A DNA stretch of 64,000 bases from Hemicordylus capensis. Lineage: Eukaryota > Chordata > Lepidosauria > Squamata > Cordylidae. The notes beneath the pieces were generated by a model. That model was not told where the DNA came from. It did not search any database and worked only from the letters and a program-made list of their open reading frames with translations. The translations under genes and the position numbers were made by a program. This document shows, piece after piece, positions 1 to 11,987 of this stretch; the first letter of the stretch is position 1, and each line of letters begins with the position of its first letter. Location: positions 263,508,687 to 263,572,686 of the forward strand of contig NC_069658.1 in assembly GCF_027244095.1 (NCBI RefSeq), given 5' to 3'.

Positions 1-844
1 AAATCTCACCCTCTTTTAATCCAAACATGGATTAAAAATTGAAAAGTGGTTTGCCCCTGAAAGGAAGAGGTTTCCTTAGAAAAAAAAAATTCTCCCCCTC
101 TTCTAGCCCCAACAAGGATTTAAAAATGAGCAGTGGGAAACCTCTGCAAGGCAGAGGTTTCTTTAAAAAAAATTTCCACCCTCTTCTCTCTTTATTTTAA
201 AAATTGCTTAAATAAAGCAGAAAACCAACCAACAAGGCAGAGCACTGGCGTAAATGCAGAAAAACAGCACCCACAAAAATCCAAAATCAAAATGGAGGCA
301 AGACTTACTAAGCAAGGCAGCAGATCTCTCTCTTGTGTCTCTTCTCCCACGCAAGGCAGCAGAAAGGAAGAAAATGGCTACTGGTGGCCCCTTAAATACC
401 CTCCTGCAAAGCCCTCCAAAAATCACCCCCACCCTTGACCCTACCTCCACCTGTACCTGGCCAATGGGAGGGTGTGATTTACTATCCAAACCTTATTTGG
501 TCATTTTCCTCTGCAGGTAGGAACTTTTATTTTCAATGGAGGTGAATGGGAAAATTTTCTGCATTGAAGTCAATGGAGAAAAAAGGCGGGAAATTCAAAG
601 AGCTGTCAGAATTAAAATGGAGGGGGAAGAAGAAGGCAATTCTGCAGCCACAAAATGGAGGCTGCAGACATGCCCACGGAGGTCCGAATCACCCGAATTT
701 TTTTCCACGAAATCGGGGTGATTCGGATCGGGCACAGAAATTTTCGGAGGTGCGCAGGGGTGATTCGGATCGGCTCCGAATCACCCGAAATTCGTTGTTT
801 CGGGCACAGAACGATCTGTGCCCGAAACGAAATGCACATCCCTA
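1..844. mobile_element. hAT-like non-autonomous DNA transposon, left end outside window
   Basis: The stretch ends at 844 with TGCACATCCCTA, the inverted match of the TAGGGATGTGCA-type left ends seen at 23770 and 29930, so it is read as the right part of the same family. The first ~230 bases are about three imperfect units of 85-90 bases (CCCTCTT, a run of A, GAAACCTCTG-like words). The right part repeats GATTCGGATCGG-type words and has a 10-bp-arm hairpin at 801-824 (CGGGCACAGA and its complement). No coding capacity was recognised. The right boundary is good; the element's length is unknown. Confidence 0.5.
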
Positions 845-2504
845 CAATATGCAACAATACTGGTACTGGCACATGCAACAGCATGTAACAATACTGGGGA
901 AACCTTAATACATCTCTACCCAACAATAGGGAACAAGGTCTGGAACAAGTCCAATAGGTACTCTTTCCCTTCTATTGCCACAGGCATCTGCACCACATGC
1001 AATTGCTTCTTATATAAATGTACACATGCAACTTGTTGGAAGTTAAAGGACTTTGCACTGTCTCTTTGCCTCAGACACTGGAGGACAGACTAGTAAGTCA
1101 GAGGACTAGAGGGTCAAGACATTTGTCATCACTTCTCCACTGCTCTGATGCTATCCCTTTGATGTGTAGATTGCTAATCTCAGGGACTTCCTTCCTTCTC
1201 TCTCTCTCTTCCTACCTGCCCGTCTACCTTGCAACATGGCAAGCCTCTCTCCCTGCACCATATGTGCAGAGAAGATGCAGAATCCATCTGCATCCAGCTA
1301 GATAGATAGATTAGAGATCCTAAATCCTCACTTTCCTATCTAGAATGGAGTTCCTTAATAAATGCCTTTTATATTGATTTGAAACTATGAATTGGCTCCA
1401 AGTTACTTTACTCTCAGGATACACGCATGCCTAACTAAACTACCGCTGTGTTGTGCCTCTGTGCACTCTGCTATAATGAGAAAGGGATTCTCTCACCACA
1501 GAGAATTTCCAACACAACTCTTGCCATCCCCTTTCGAGGTATGTTGGGTGGGGGGGTTGCGGGGGTACTAAAGCCTTCCATATCATAGATGCTGAATTCC
1601 ATGAATCCAGAAGGGCCTGAACCAACCTTGCTGGTATCCACACTGATTCTTTGTTAACATCATCCTCTACATCTGCCACCCAGTCCTGCCAATTGCACTC
1701 CATTTGTGGATAGGGATGTGCCAGAACCTGCTCAGGCAGCTGCGGGTGGAGCGGGGATTAATTCCTTTTAAGAGCAGGCAAGCAGATCCTTACCTGCTCC
1801 TCCACAGCCTGACTGCTTTTCCAGGTGCAGCGCAAGGAAAAGTGGTGGGGCAGTAGAGGGGTAGATAAGGACCTGCTTACCTGCTTTTTAAAGGAACAAA
1901 TCCCTGCTCCACTGAACCAGTTTGAATGCAGGAGCCCAAGCCTGTTTGGCACTTCCCTAAGGAACCATGTTTCCTTAAATAGGGATATGGTTCAGCGCCA
2001 TATCCCTATTTGTGGACACATCTTGAAAATGACCCATCTTGCCACATGTATAATAAGGACCCTTATAGGTCTTGGCAGATTAATGGTCTCTTTTTATCAG
2101 GTAGGAGTTTCAGGACCTGCACTTTCACTATCCCAAAGGGGTCTCCATTTGCCTCTTTCAGTAGGACCACGGGTCCATGGGCCAGGCACTGTCCGATACT
2201 GAAAACCACACCGCGCACAGCCTCCTATGTCTGGTTGGAAGACACCAGGTTGACAAGGTGGTTGAAAATACCCTTTCTGCACCACCTGCTGAGGAGGACT
2301 GGTGTTCCTTCCAACTCTACCATGGTCTCCTTGGCCTCTATCTCTCCAAGTCAAATCAATCTTATTTTAGATAGGCCCTAGAGGTTTTGGTAACACCACC
2401 AAAGGGGGTTGGTTATGTTCACACAACCTCAGTGTGGAGGGGAAATAGGAGTTTTAGAGATTGAGCAACCTACACACAGGAAACTCTTGTATATTATAGA
2501 TATA
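845..2504. other. No gene recognised; TATA and poly(A)-like signals
   Basis: No open frame here resembles a known protein. A TATATAAA word at 1011 and AATAAA at 1357, with a pyrimidine-rich stretch between, could be an old LTR or a non-coding promoter fragment, but no paired ends or target duplications were found. Short frames in the 1.4-2.4 kb part look like chance. Confidence 0.4.
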
Positions 2505-2966
2505 CTAGCTGGGCAGGGTGCAGAGCATCTATGCCTCTAGTTTGCCGCAGCTGTTTTATTCCCCCCCCCCCGCCCACCCACCAACCCACTTCTGCTGCTG
2601 CCCCCCCCCACCAGTGCTTATTTTTCTCACCGGCCGGCTGGCCGCCCTCCAGCCAGCCACCTCTGCCTCTGGCCACTGGTTCACCAGCCCGCCACCTCCT
2701 CCCACCTTCCCGCCAGCCAGCTGGCCCGCCACCTCCCACCGGCGGCTGCCTCCTCTTGCCCACTGGCCGGCAGCCCACCACTTCCACCTGCTAGCTGGCT
2801 GGCCCTCCGCTTCCTCCTGCCGGCCAGTCGGTGTGCCTGCCGCCAGCCGCCATCACTGTTTTCTCCCCGTCCCCATTGCTATCTGGGCAGCTGCTCGCGA
2901 ACTCTTGTGTTAGCTGACACACATGGGATTAGCAATGGGTACGCCTTAGATGCATATATATAAAGA
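2505..2966 (-). mobile_element. Non-autonomous Helitron-like element
   Basis: Read on the minus strand the element begins TCTTTATATATA after an A and ends CAGCTAG before a T, the A|TC...CTAG|T arrangement of Helitrons. About 10 bases before CTAG lies a short imperfect hairpin (GGCATAGA, TGC, TCTGCACC), as expected at a Helitron 3' end. A second copy at 16276-16652 shares both ends and the internal words ATGGGATTAGC and ATGGGTACG, while the GC-rich, proline-codon-rich middle differs. No Rep/helicase frame is present, so it would be non-autonomous. The proline-rich open frames inside are composition artefacts. Confidence 0.62.
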
Positions 2967-3161
2967 TTAGATAATACTTTAATTAATAGGATTTATATTG
3001 CACATTAGAGAGTCTTGTGGTAGAGGTGGGGGACAGGGTTTGGTAACCCACTGGGTTGGATTGTTTGATTCTGAATTCAAATTGGCTTGGAAATAAGTCG
3101 AGCCATTTCCCAATATTTCGGCAAATAGCTCAGCTAATTTCTGAGCCTGTCTCATAGCAAC

Positions 3162-3356
3162 AGTGTATAAAACTGCCTTATACTAGAGTCAGACAATTGC
3201 TCTATCTAGCGTAGTATTGTCTACAGCAACTGGCAGCAGCTCTTTCAGGTTTCAGGCAAGAGTCTTTCCTAGCCCTACCTGGTGACTCCAGGCGTTGAAC
3301 CTGGGAACTTCTACCTGCAAGGCAGATGTTCTACCACTGAGTTACGGCCCTGTCCC
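3162..3356 (-). mobile_element. tRNA-derived SINE (short head type)
   Basis: On the minus strand it starts with a tRNA-like head holding A-box (AACTCAGTGGTAGAAC) and B-box (GGTTCAACGCC) pol III promoter words. It continues into a tail ending near CTCTAGTATAAGGCAG. The same tail follows other heads at 18196, 19711, 23258 and 36737. Confidence 0.75.
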
Positions 3357-3563
3357 CATCTCACCGGAGTCGAGGGGATCTCCGCCACTTCTAATGGTCA
3401 TGACATATGGATGAATTTTAAATCACAGTTATGATTTAGAAAAAAATTCTAAATATTTGAACAACCGTCTGCCAAAATATATGACGTTTTAAAGTTTTGA
3501 AGTTTTATTTATGGTAATTTTAATCTGTTAATATGATTTTTAGGTTTTGGTTGTGTGATTGGG

Positions 3564-3589
3564 TAGATAGATAGATAGATAGACAGATA
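3564..3589. repeat. (GATA)n microsatellite
   Basis: About six GATA/TAGA units with one GACA variant, in an A/T-rich unique stretch downstream of the olfactory receptor gene. Confidence 0.85.
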
Positions 3590-4180
3590 AAATATACAGA
3601 TATAAAAATATAGTTATAGTCAAAATAATATTCAATTAAACTAGGGGAAATGTATGATAAAATAATATTAAGCATTTATTTTAGAACTTTAGGAAGTTCA
3701 TTGCACTTTATAAGCCTGATCTGAATCTTCCTTGCAAAAATCCTGTTATTTGGTATTATTATCATATACATATTTCAGAGATAATGTCTTCCCTAAAGCC
3801 TCATAATGTTTATATCATTAGACAAAGGAAATATTGTTAATTACTCCCAAACATCACACCATGAGATATTTGGGTACGTTTTTCAATTGGCTAACATCTA
3901 GCCTAACACTGAGCCATCGCATAAGGGAAGAGGGGCAATTTTAACTATTCCCCTGTTCTCTGAAGCACACTGAGCCTCCTGAAAATCTGTCCCTGAGCTT
4001 TGCACACTTCCAACGCTTTTCTGTTCGCGCAATGGCACCGTGGTAGCCTGGATGCCAGCCATTACTGTCATCAGTGAAATAACTGGAAAGAAAGCTAGAC
4101 AGAGAATCCAAAGTTTCAATTGCACTTTTGCTTAGAGAGACCCAAAGAGAGATTAACTCTTCATTTGCTGGTTTTTCAAA

Positions 4181-5116
4181 TCATACATGCAATATAAATT
4201 TTGCAAAAAGTTTTTGTAGTGCTACCAACACATCCCAGTTCCTCAGGCTGTATATGAAGGGATTTGTCATGGCAGGGACCATGGTATAAAAGACCATGTT
4301 AATCATGGAGTTTTCTGCTGAATAGAAGGACTTGGGCGTCATGTATGCCAACATGGCAGATCCGTAGAAAAGCCCCACCACGCATAAATGAGACAGGCAG
4401 GTCCCCAAGGCCTTGTGGCTTCTGTTGGAGGAGCGAGCCCTCAAGACCTGCAGAAGAATCGCTGTGTAAGAAGCTAGGATGGTTGAGAGTGGGATGAGAA
4501 ATGCCAGGACATCCCCAAGGTATATTATTTTATCAAATGCAGAATTGTCTGAGCAGGACAGCTTCACAAGGGCCAGATAATCACACATGTAATGGTTAAT
4601 GACATTTGACCTGCAGTAGGGAAGCGGCAGCACATAAAGGGCACAGGTCAAAGCCTGGACAGAAGACCAAAACCAGGCTGCTACTGACAAGATGAAGCAG
4701 ATATTTCTCCTCATGAGGACCGGATATTGCAAAGGCTTGCAAATAGCCACATACCTGTCATATGACATGGTAGCCAGAATAAGGCATTCTGCTCCTCCCA
4801 AGATCAGTGTGATAGAAATCTGGACAACACATCTATTGAGTGAAATGGTGTACCGCTGGGTTAAAAAATCCACTGTCATTTGCGGAACAATAGCAAGAAC
4901 CTGGCAGAGATCCATGAAAGCTAACTGACTGAGAAAAAAGTACATGGGTGTCCGAAGACCAGAATCTGTTTTAATTAAAAAGAGAAGGAGGCTGTTTCCA
5001 GTCAAGGCAATAAAGAACATGATGATAATAGCACTGAGAAAAATGACGGGCGACTTTTGATGCAGAAGTCCAACAAGGAGGAATTCTGTCCATGATGTTG
5101 TATTCTTCTCCTTCAT
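4181..5116 (-). CDS. Olfactory receptor, class A GPCR (intact)
   Basis: Encodes a 311-residue seven-transmembrane odorant receptor, which in the family signals through a G protein (Golf) at the cilia of olfactory neurons. The frame is uninterrupted and of normal family length, in one exon as is usual. Landmarks in order: an N-glycosylation site NTT near residue 5; GNSLLLFL in TM1; the hallmark PMYFFLSQLAFMDL in TM2; MSYDRYVAICKPL at the TM3/loop boundary (usual family MAYDRYVAICxPL); HYMCD in loop 2; KALGTCLSHL at TM6 (usual KAFSTCxSHL); and PFIYSLRNWDV in TM7 (usual PxIYSLRN). The loop cysteines that form disulfides are present. The ATG at 5116 fits the usual start. Motif wording suggests a class II, family 2/13-like receptor, but the subfamily was not assigned. 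No second receptor lies in the window, so it is single or at the edge of a cluster. Confidence 0.95.
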   Translation of the reverse strand: MKEKNTTSWTEFLLVGLLHQKSPVIFLSAIIIMFFIALTGNSLLLFLIKTDSGLRTPMYFFLSQLAFMDLCQVLAIVPQMTVDFLTQRYTISLNRCVVQISITLILGGAECLILATMSYDRYVAICKPLQYPVLMRRNICFILSVAAWFWSSVQALTCALYVLPLPYCRSNVINHYMCDYLALVKLSCSDNSAFDKIIYLGDVLAFLIPLSTILASYTAILLQVLRARSSNRSHKALGTCLSHLCVVGLFYGSAMLAYMTPKSFYSAENSMINMVFYTMVPAMTNPFIYSLRNWDVLVALQKLFAKFILHV

Positions 5117-5842
5117 TTGCCTTGCCTTTACCTGAAGACCAAAGATGAAGACAGTGGTCTATTTGTGGGAATTAGATTCATAAAACACTGTAGAAAATAG
5201 TTACATCTACCAACAATATTAACTGTGAAGTATAGCACCTTTAAAATAAAACATGTTTGGGCGGGAGAAAATCTGTCATTTTATTCCAATTGTATTTGAG
5301 TAGATATCTCCAATACAATCAAATATGTGCAGGATGTTGGGACAACTAGTTAATGGATCTCGTTTTTAAAAGCTAAAATCTTTCTGGCCTGCTGCTTGGA
5401 GAGAAATGAGTGTCGGATGTGTGCATTTGAATGAGTCACGAATGTAGTCCTGTTTGCCCCTTCCATGCAGCGACTCACTGAGATTTCATTTCTTCTCTAT
5501 AAAATGGTGCCTTGTGTACAGACCAACTGGATCAGAGTACAGAATAGCATCACAGTGCCTGGTTCTGCACCTAGTTCCCCATCTAGTACTTTCCCCTCTA
5601 GATATTCTCCAGGGGACTACACATAACACTGACTGCACAGTTCGAGAATTTCCTAGAATGATTTGGAAATACTGATGCCCTATCAGAACAACAGTTATTT
5701 ATTGTTGAGGTAGGTTAGGCTAAGAGCTGCTGGCTGGTTGTAGGGCAACCACTGAGCTTCAAAACTGATCGGGGATGTAAACCCAGATATTCCTGCTCCT
5801 ATTCTGGCTTTGTATCCACAAAACCATAATGGTAATAATGGC
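5117..5842. other. Upstream of olfactory receptor, no gene seen
   Basis: A/T-rich DNA upstream of the receptor. It may contain the receptor's 5' non-coding exon and promoter, but no motif supports a specific call. Confidence 0.4.
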
Positions 5843-6058
5843 TAGTAACTTAGCACTTACATTTATATACTGCTCTCTAGCCAGAGCTCTCTAAGCGGTT
5901 TACAATGATTTAGCATATTGCCCCCAACATTCTGGGTACTCATTTTACCGACCTCGGAAGGATGGAAGGCTGAGTCAACCTTGAGCCCCTGGTCAGGATC
6001 AAACTTGTAACCTTCTGGTTACAGGGCGGCAGTTTTACCACTGCGCCACCAGGGGCTC
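5843..6058 (-). mobile_element. tRNA-derived SINE with L2-like tail
   Basis: On the minus strand the head reads GAGCCCCTGGTGGCGCAGTG with A-box TGGCGCAGTGG and a B-box-like GGTTACAAGTTTGATCC. The 3' tail (AAACCGCTTAGAGAGCTC, then TATATAAATG) resembles the 3' ends of the L2-clade LINEs in this window (AAACCGCCCTGAGCC, then GGTATAAAAG), suggesting L2-driven mobility. A near-identical copy lies at 17880-18084. Confidence 0.78.
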
Positions 6059-6614
6059 TGGTGTAATAGTTATTCTACCTATCTTGACTTTAAAAAACAA
6101 ACAAGCCTCTGGCCTTCATCCTGACTAAGGAAGTACTGAGGCAGCAGTGTTGTGTTTCAGACTAAAGTTGCAGTGGTACATGTCGAGGGGAAAGCAATCT
6201 CTCTTTCCTTCTGCAGTGGCTTGCACCACCTGAAAATATGTCCCTCCCACCCCATGTACCACACAGCTGCATTGGTACTTCCTTAATCAGGAGGTTGGCC
6301 TCTATATTTTGCCATTTAAATGAACTTTCCACATGCAGTTGTTATCATATCTGGCTTGGAAACTAAGAATTAAACAGCAAAAGAACTACATAACGAATCT
6401 GAGCACGTCCAGTGCATTACACTGAGCACTTGATTCCCACCATGCAGTGCTGTGAGAGAAGAAGTGCTGTGTCGAAAGCGTTTTCCAGATGAACTGCTCA
6501 ACGGCGGCAAAATGGTTCCATTCAGGCAAATTGCATTCAAAATGTAAATAGCAATGCGCCCAGCAGGGAGAGCAGTCTCATGAAAACTAACAACACCCCC
6601 AAAACAGCAACCTT

Positions 6615-6810
6615 TTTATGCCGGACATACAACATTATAGCAATAAATCTCAGCGATTAAATTCGAAACAAGGCATTGGAAATATGAATGGCACCCTGCT
6701 GTCAGTGTAGGGACTGTGGTGTCACAACACAAGAAGTGTGGAAGCACACTTCAGAAATTTGCCATGACCTCGTTGCAGGGTCTAATCTGGAAAGTGCCCA
6801 AGTGTCCAGC
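6615..6810 (+). repeat. Unclassified interspersed repeat, copy 1
   Basis: Clearly related to 45415-45615: shared words include CAAGGCATTGGAAAT, CACCCTGCTG, TAGGGACTGTG, TGTCACAACA and AAGTGCCCA. No coding potential, A-rich tail or inverted ends could be fixed. It could be an old MITE or a conserved ancient repeat. Confidence 0.6.
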
Positions 6811-8506
6811 ACTTAACTGTCTCCTGCTTTTTCTCAGCAAATCTGGGATGCCAAGAAGCTTCTTTAGCAGTGCATCCAAATACCCACACACACCCTTTTT
6901 TTATTTTTTTTTATTTTATTTTATTTATTATTATTTTGGAAATATAAGTTTCCAGTCTTCCTGGTTGCAGAGAAAAATTTGATAATTTGACAGTCAGGTT
7001 TGTTTCAAAAAGAAATAAGTAATATAAAGGCATTCTACATTACTTCACACCTTATGATTCCCGAGGCCAGCTTACAGCCGAGCTAATGCTGACTGTGTTA
7101 GCAATCTAAACGTTTAGCAGAGTGGCTGGAAGGTCCAGCAGAAAGCCCAACCCACAATAAACATTAAACACTAAGGAAAATAAGTACTATATAAATTTCA
7201 AAACATGAACAAAACATGCCAAACAGTACTTCACTTGACTGACCAAAAAATGAATACTTCCCATCACATTCCTACAGAGCTCAAATCTGTAGATTTTCCC
7301 CAAAACCCACACAAAATGGGCTTTAGTCCTGAGCCTTTGATATAGCTGAGGTTTGTTTGTTTGTTTTTAAATGAATGTGATGATGTAATTATAAAATTGG
7401 GAATAATAAGGAAATGTATGTATTAATTTGAACAGATCCATTCATCTCACATTTTAAGGCGCCCCTTAGAGAAAGAGCATAGAATTGTGTTAAGAATACT
7501 GTATTAAGAATACCCTTCAAAGAAATACATTTACTACTATTGTGTTTCCCTGTCCTAAATTCATTTGTAAAAATTACTTTTTAATGTGTGTGCATGCGGG
7601 GGGGGGAGGGATTGTGTGGTCTCATCAATGCTACCAAAAATCAAATTACAAAGAAATTATAGTTTCTACAAAAAGGTTTCTAAGGCTCACAACATACCTG
7701 TGTTCACTGCAAGTGTTTCAAACAGCATGGAGGAAGGAATTTTAGTTTTTCTTTAAAAAAAAAAAAAAAGGTCTGCAGATGCTGTGATAAAAAGTTTTGA
7801 TGCTCTGACTTTCTTCATATGACCCAAACTATCCACTGTAATTCAGTTTTAAAAGGGTTACAATTAGTTTTCTACTGAGAAAAGAATTGTAGTACATGCT
7901 TGGAAAAGGGAGATGTCATTCTGAATTAATGGGATATTTTAATCCACATTTTGAACGATTTAAATATTTTTATAGTTAAAAAATGAAAAACATATTGATC
8001 AACATTCACAGTTGTAGAGGTAAAAGGTGTTTTCTCACCTGTTCTTTTTCTTTTTCTTTTTGCAGATTAAATTATTTAGAATTATCAACCCTAAACTCTT
8101 TGACTGGAGATCATTTGCAAAAACAAGTCAGACTGTTTGAACTATAAAAACAATCTCTCTTTAAAAATAAGATGTTGGTAATATCTATCTACAGCCACTA
8201 TGATAAAATCCTTACTTCCTCCATTGGCTCATTATTTGTACTTTAAGAAAAAGAATGTGCCTTTGCTATATCCAAATCAGAACAATTTTGTCACTGCTCA
8301 CTTATCCTATCCAGTATTTAAAGCCTCCAAAGAGCAATTCTCTGCCTTCTCTACCTTTAGGGAATTTCACTGCAGGTCCAAGAGTTTAATTAAGCTGCAG
8401 TTGCAAAAATGAGAAGTTGCTACCTACCTTGCAAACTTTGGACATGCTGACTTTTGCTGTATAGTAACTTTTTTCCCCATGCAAGTTCCTATCCATTTTT
8501 CTATGG
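6811..8506. other. A/T-rich DNA, no gene recognised
   Basis: Contains a T-rich run near 6898-6935 and A-runs near 7755. No protein-like frame, RNA gene or paired repeat was recognised. Confidence 0.45.
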
Positions 8507-9520
8507 CAGTGTTCTTCATTGGAAGGCCCAGAGGCTAAGGGTGGCTCCTGTCAACCCTAAGTGTGGTTCCCTGACTAATTGTGTATTGGGCCTGAGTGAA
8601 ACTTCTGCCAAAGCTGAATACTCTGCACAGTGCTTCTGGCACCATGAGGAGATGGTCATTCCCACTGTGCAGTGCTGCATTTTGCAGCCTGGGGGGCTCC
8701 TTTAAGAGAAATGGGGCTATCTTGGACTCCCGCACCATCTTGGAAGGCATGCATGGAGTACCGGGAAGTGTAACCTTTCCAGTGCTTTCCTCCTCGGGCT
8801 CTTAAATTAAGGCTTTGTCTCTCTTAAAGGGCCCTCCCTGCACTGAGAAAAGTGCAGCACTGAGCAGAGGTCAGTACAGTCGGAAACAAATCTCACACTG
8901 AACGTTATTTGCCAAAGTGGCCTCCATTTGAAAGATAGTGAAGATCACTATTGATGGCACGGTAGGGCTCTGAAAGCAACACTAAATGCAGGTGTGTAGT
9001 TATGATTGAAGCGGGGGGGGGGTTGACAATCCCTGGACCCATGAGAGAAAGGGGCCCGCTGGCTAGGAAAGAACCCACTCTTCGTTCTATTGTCCCACCT
9101 CCATGACTCATTGATAACCTGCTGGCTCCTGATTGGATCAGATCAGATATTTGTATAGGATAGTGATCTTCTCTGATTAATTTGCTGGGGGGCACTGATC
9201 CTTTCCTGTTGCTGGCATACACGGCCCATTGCCTCCAGTGCCCGTGTCTCCCCCTGCATCTTCTACTGTAGACCTTGCTTAGCCCAGAGGTCCCAGACGT
9301 GGTGTATGCCCCAGTGAACAGGGAGGCACATGCTGAAGGTGATGGTCAGATACCTTCATTGCCCACTGCTGCCACCACTCCTGGGAAGCTGTGGCAGAAG
9401 GCGGATGCACGCCTGGGCAGTAGGTGGGAGAGGGTGAGAGAGGACAAGGCAAGTCAGGGGCTGCCAGCAGGGTCTATGCAGGCTGCCAGCAGCCTGCGGG
9501 TCATGCAATGAAGAACACTG
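8507..9520. mobile_element. hAT-like non-autonomous element (CAGTGTTCTTCATTG ends)
   Basis: The two ends are exact inverted copies over 15 bases: CAGTGTTCTTCATTG at 8507 and CAATGAAGAACACTG ending at 9520. CAGTG-type ends are typical of hAT elements. The flanks do not give a clean 8-bp duplication. A run of G at 9012 and a GTGTAGTTATGATTGAAG word inside suggest a second element embedded in it. No transposase frame. Confidence 0.6.
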
Positions 9521-11985
9521 GTATAGGAGCAAGAGAAAGGGCATGCCGAGAATGTTTTGTTTTCCGTTTTGCATCTCATTGTTTTCAACAGTACTGATTC
9601 AAGCATATGTTTAATTCATCTACTGATAATTAGTGGAATGTAAATGTGCATCCATTTGGCTCAGTTGACCTAGAAATCTTTCTTGAGCACAGGCTAGAGT
9701 TGCCAACCAACCCCCACCACAAGACTGGCCTGGAGTCTTCAGGAACCTCTCAATAAAAGGAGTTCCACAGGCTTGGAACAGCTTGGCGGTGTCCTGAGTC
9801 CCCACCAGCCTACTCTCAGCCAGTGTAAGAACCCAGAGCAGATGAACTCCAGATGTCCTCATAGAGCACATAGGTTCATAAGGAGTCAGGTAGTCCTTCA
9901 GGTACTCTACACCCATTTAAGTCTTTGATGCCCTTGTTCCTGCTATCCTCGGAAGACCATCCCAGTTCATTCCAATGACTAGTGTTAATGAAACTGTTAT
10001 GGAGAGCTGGCTAAACACTTCAGTTGGGCTTTTCAGCTAACGTGGGGAATCAGCATGACTATATGGAACAGTTTATTGCCAAGTTTTTGTCTGGAAATGA
10101 GGAGGAGACAGAAATATAGTACAATCAGATTTATTTAGGGATAATCAGGGTACAGGAAAATAAAAAGATTGATTAGGCAAGGTGAGGAGGCAATAAAATC
10201 TTAACTAATAGTATTAAATCGGGTCTCAAGTAGAGGCGTTTTAGCTTAAGGTTCAAATTATCAATGAATCAGCTTAAGGCTTTACTTGAGAAAGGACCAA
10301 GATGTAGACTTAAAGAGGAGAGAGACGGGACTGAAGACATTTAAAAGGGATAGATGGTTAATATTACCAGTCCCGATACGTTGGTGAGTTGGGTGCACTT
10401 GCAGGTTGGAGTGCGCAGGTAGATTTCCTCACCGGTGCAAAGTAAAAAGGCAGAAAAAAGAAGCAGCAAGTGGCACAGCGTGACCACTCACGGGCTGAAG
10501 AACCAGAGTGGTTATAGGTCCATGTAAGTGGGGTAGCAGGGTCTTGTCTTCTTGGGTCCAGGGTAGGTTCTGAGAGATCTCTGGGTGTTCTGAGTGCTCT
10601 CTTGTGTTTTTCCCTCCTATGTGCTTGGGTCAGGAGTACAAATAGGCAAATTCATGCCTTGGGGCAATGCATAAGTCTGACTGCAGAGGCTGAAACTCAC
10701 ATGTAATACAGAAGTTCATGTTTGCATGGACCAATTAAGTGGATGTGATGATCTTTAAGAAACAAAAGATGGTATGGCTGGTATGGCTGGTCAAGAGGTG
10801 TGGGTGGAGAACTCAAAAGCTTTATCTGAGACTGGGACATCTTCTCCTGGGAGAGAGACAAGTTTTCTTTTCCTGATAATGATTCTACCTCTGGGTCCTT
10901 GCCAGCTCATTAACTTTGTGATAGGAGACTGGAGGTGTGCCATGCTTATCTAGATTGCTGTAGGAGCGATTAGCGAGGTTAATTCCATTGTGAAGGAAGT
11001 TAGCTATTTCTTTTGTGCTTGCTAGCACAAAAGCACTATTTCTGCTTGCTAGCTTCCTACTTTTAACAAGAGAGGCCATGGGGGACTCCCTACAGTTGTT
11101 TGTTATTATGACCTTGGGCAGTGTTGCCCCATATTTGCTTGTGCTAAGCGACCAAATTGCATAGTTTGCCAAACATGGGCATGTGCAGAATTCACAATCC
11201 CATGAATTCAGGTATCCAAGATGTAGGTTGCAAGCCTGCAACTCCAAATCACATAGAGGGGTGCTGTTTGCAGCCCCAAGACAAGCTGTTTCTGCAACCT
11301 AGCACTGCCAACTGACCAGGAAAAAAGGCTGCCCAGATCTCATGCCTTTCACAGCAGTCTGATGTGCAAAAATCAGCAGATGAAGTTTTTCACAGCACAA
11401 AGGTAACAATAACTACCTCTGACAACCAAAACCACCTATAACAACTTGTACTGAAAAGCACAGATATAGCAGCTGCATGAAATGTTAGTAACTCTAAAGA
11501 TATTTTTCCTCCCTTGAAACAAACAGGGAAGCTCACACATACATGAGCTTCATGTGTGCATTATAATTGGTTCAAACCAGTGCTCCGTACACATGTGAAG
11601 AAGGTGTTGTCTGTACTTTGGGTTCTGGGTTGTGGTTGTAATCTCCATTCAGCTCCAAAACAGCACATGCTGTGTAAAGTTATCAGATAATTTAAGTTAA
11701 CAGTCCTGATTAATGTAGTGTTTATTTTTTTAAAAGCTGGATCTGAAGGCCAGAGATTCTAGCAATGGGGAAATTCTACATCTGTCTCAGAGTCCCTTCA
11801 CCCATACAGAGCGAGAGCGAGAGCGAAAGAAAGCGAGAGAGTGCTGGATCAAGGTCACAAGACTGCTGGAAGTACAAAGGCCTCTTCCTGCTTTCCAACC
11901 ATTCTGAAATTCATGTGCCTGTGCCAACACAAAAGCTTCTGAAGCTGACATTCACAATAAACCAATTATCAGTTTAAAAGATATG
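9521..11985. other. No gene recognised; possible old retroelement debris
   Basis: Nothing coding was recognised. The 10.0-10.15 kb part read on the minus strand has an AATAAA-type signal and a terminus-like CTCCATAACA, which could be an LTR end, but no partner end or duplication was found. The minus-strand frame at 9620-9916 has LINE-like wording (EYLKDYLTPYEP) but is too diverged to assign. Confidence 0.3.
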
Positions 11986-11987
11986 GA

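Noticed and set aside
845-1400. TATATAAA and AATAAA spaced about 345 bases, LTR-like
   Set aside because: No TG...CA ends with flanking duplication were found, so it is left as unassigned.
2518-2913. Proline-rich 131-codon frame
   Set aside because: Lies inside the C-rich core of a Helitron-like element; the frame follows base composition and overlaps equally long frames.
3898-4125. 75-codon minus-strand frame with a signal-peptide-like start, 55 bases downstream of the olfactory receptor
   Set aside because: Hydrophobic start is suggestive but the rest is featureless, there is no promoter or splice evidence, and a chance frame of this length is common.
9620-9916. Minus-strand frame with EYLKDYLTPYEP wording
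   Set aside because: Loosely like the C-terminus of a LINE, but too diverged to support a family call.
9995-11250. Possible LTR on the minus strand (CTCCATAACA end, AATAAA-type signal)
   Set aside because: No partner terminus, primer site or target duplication could be found.
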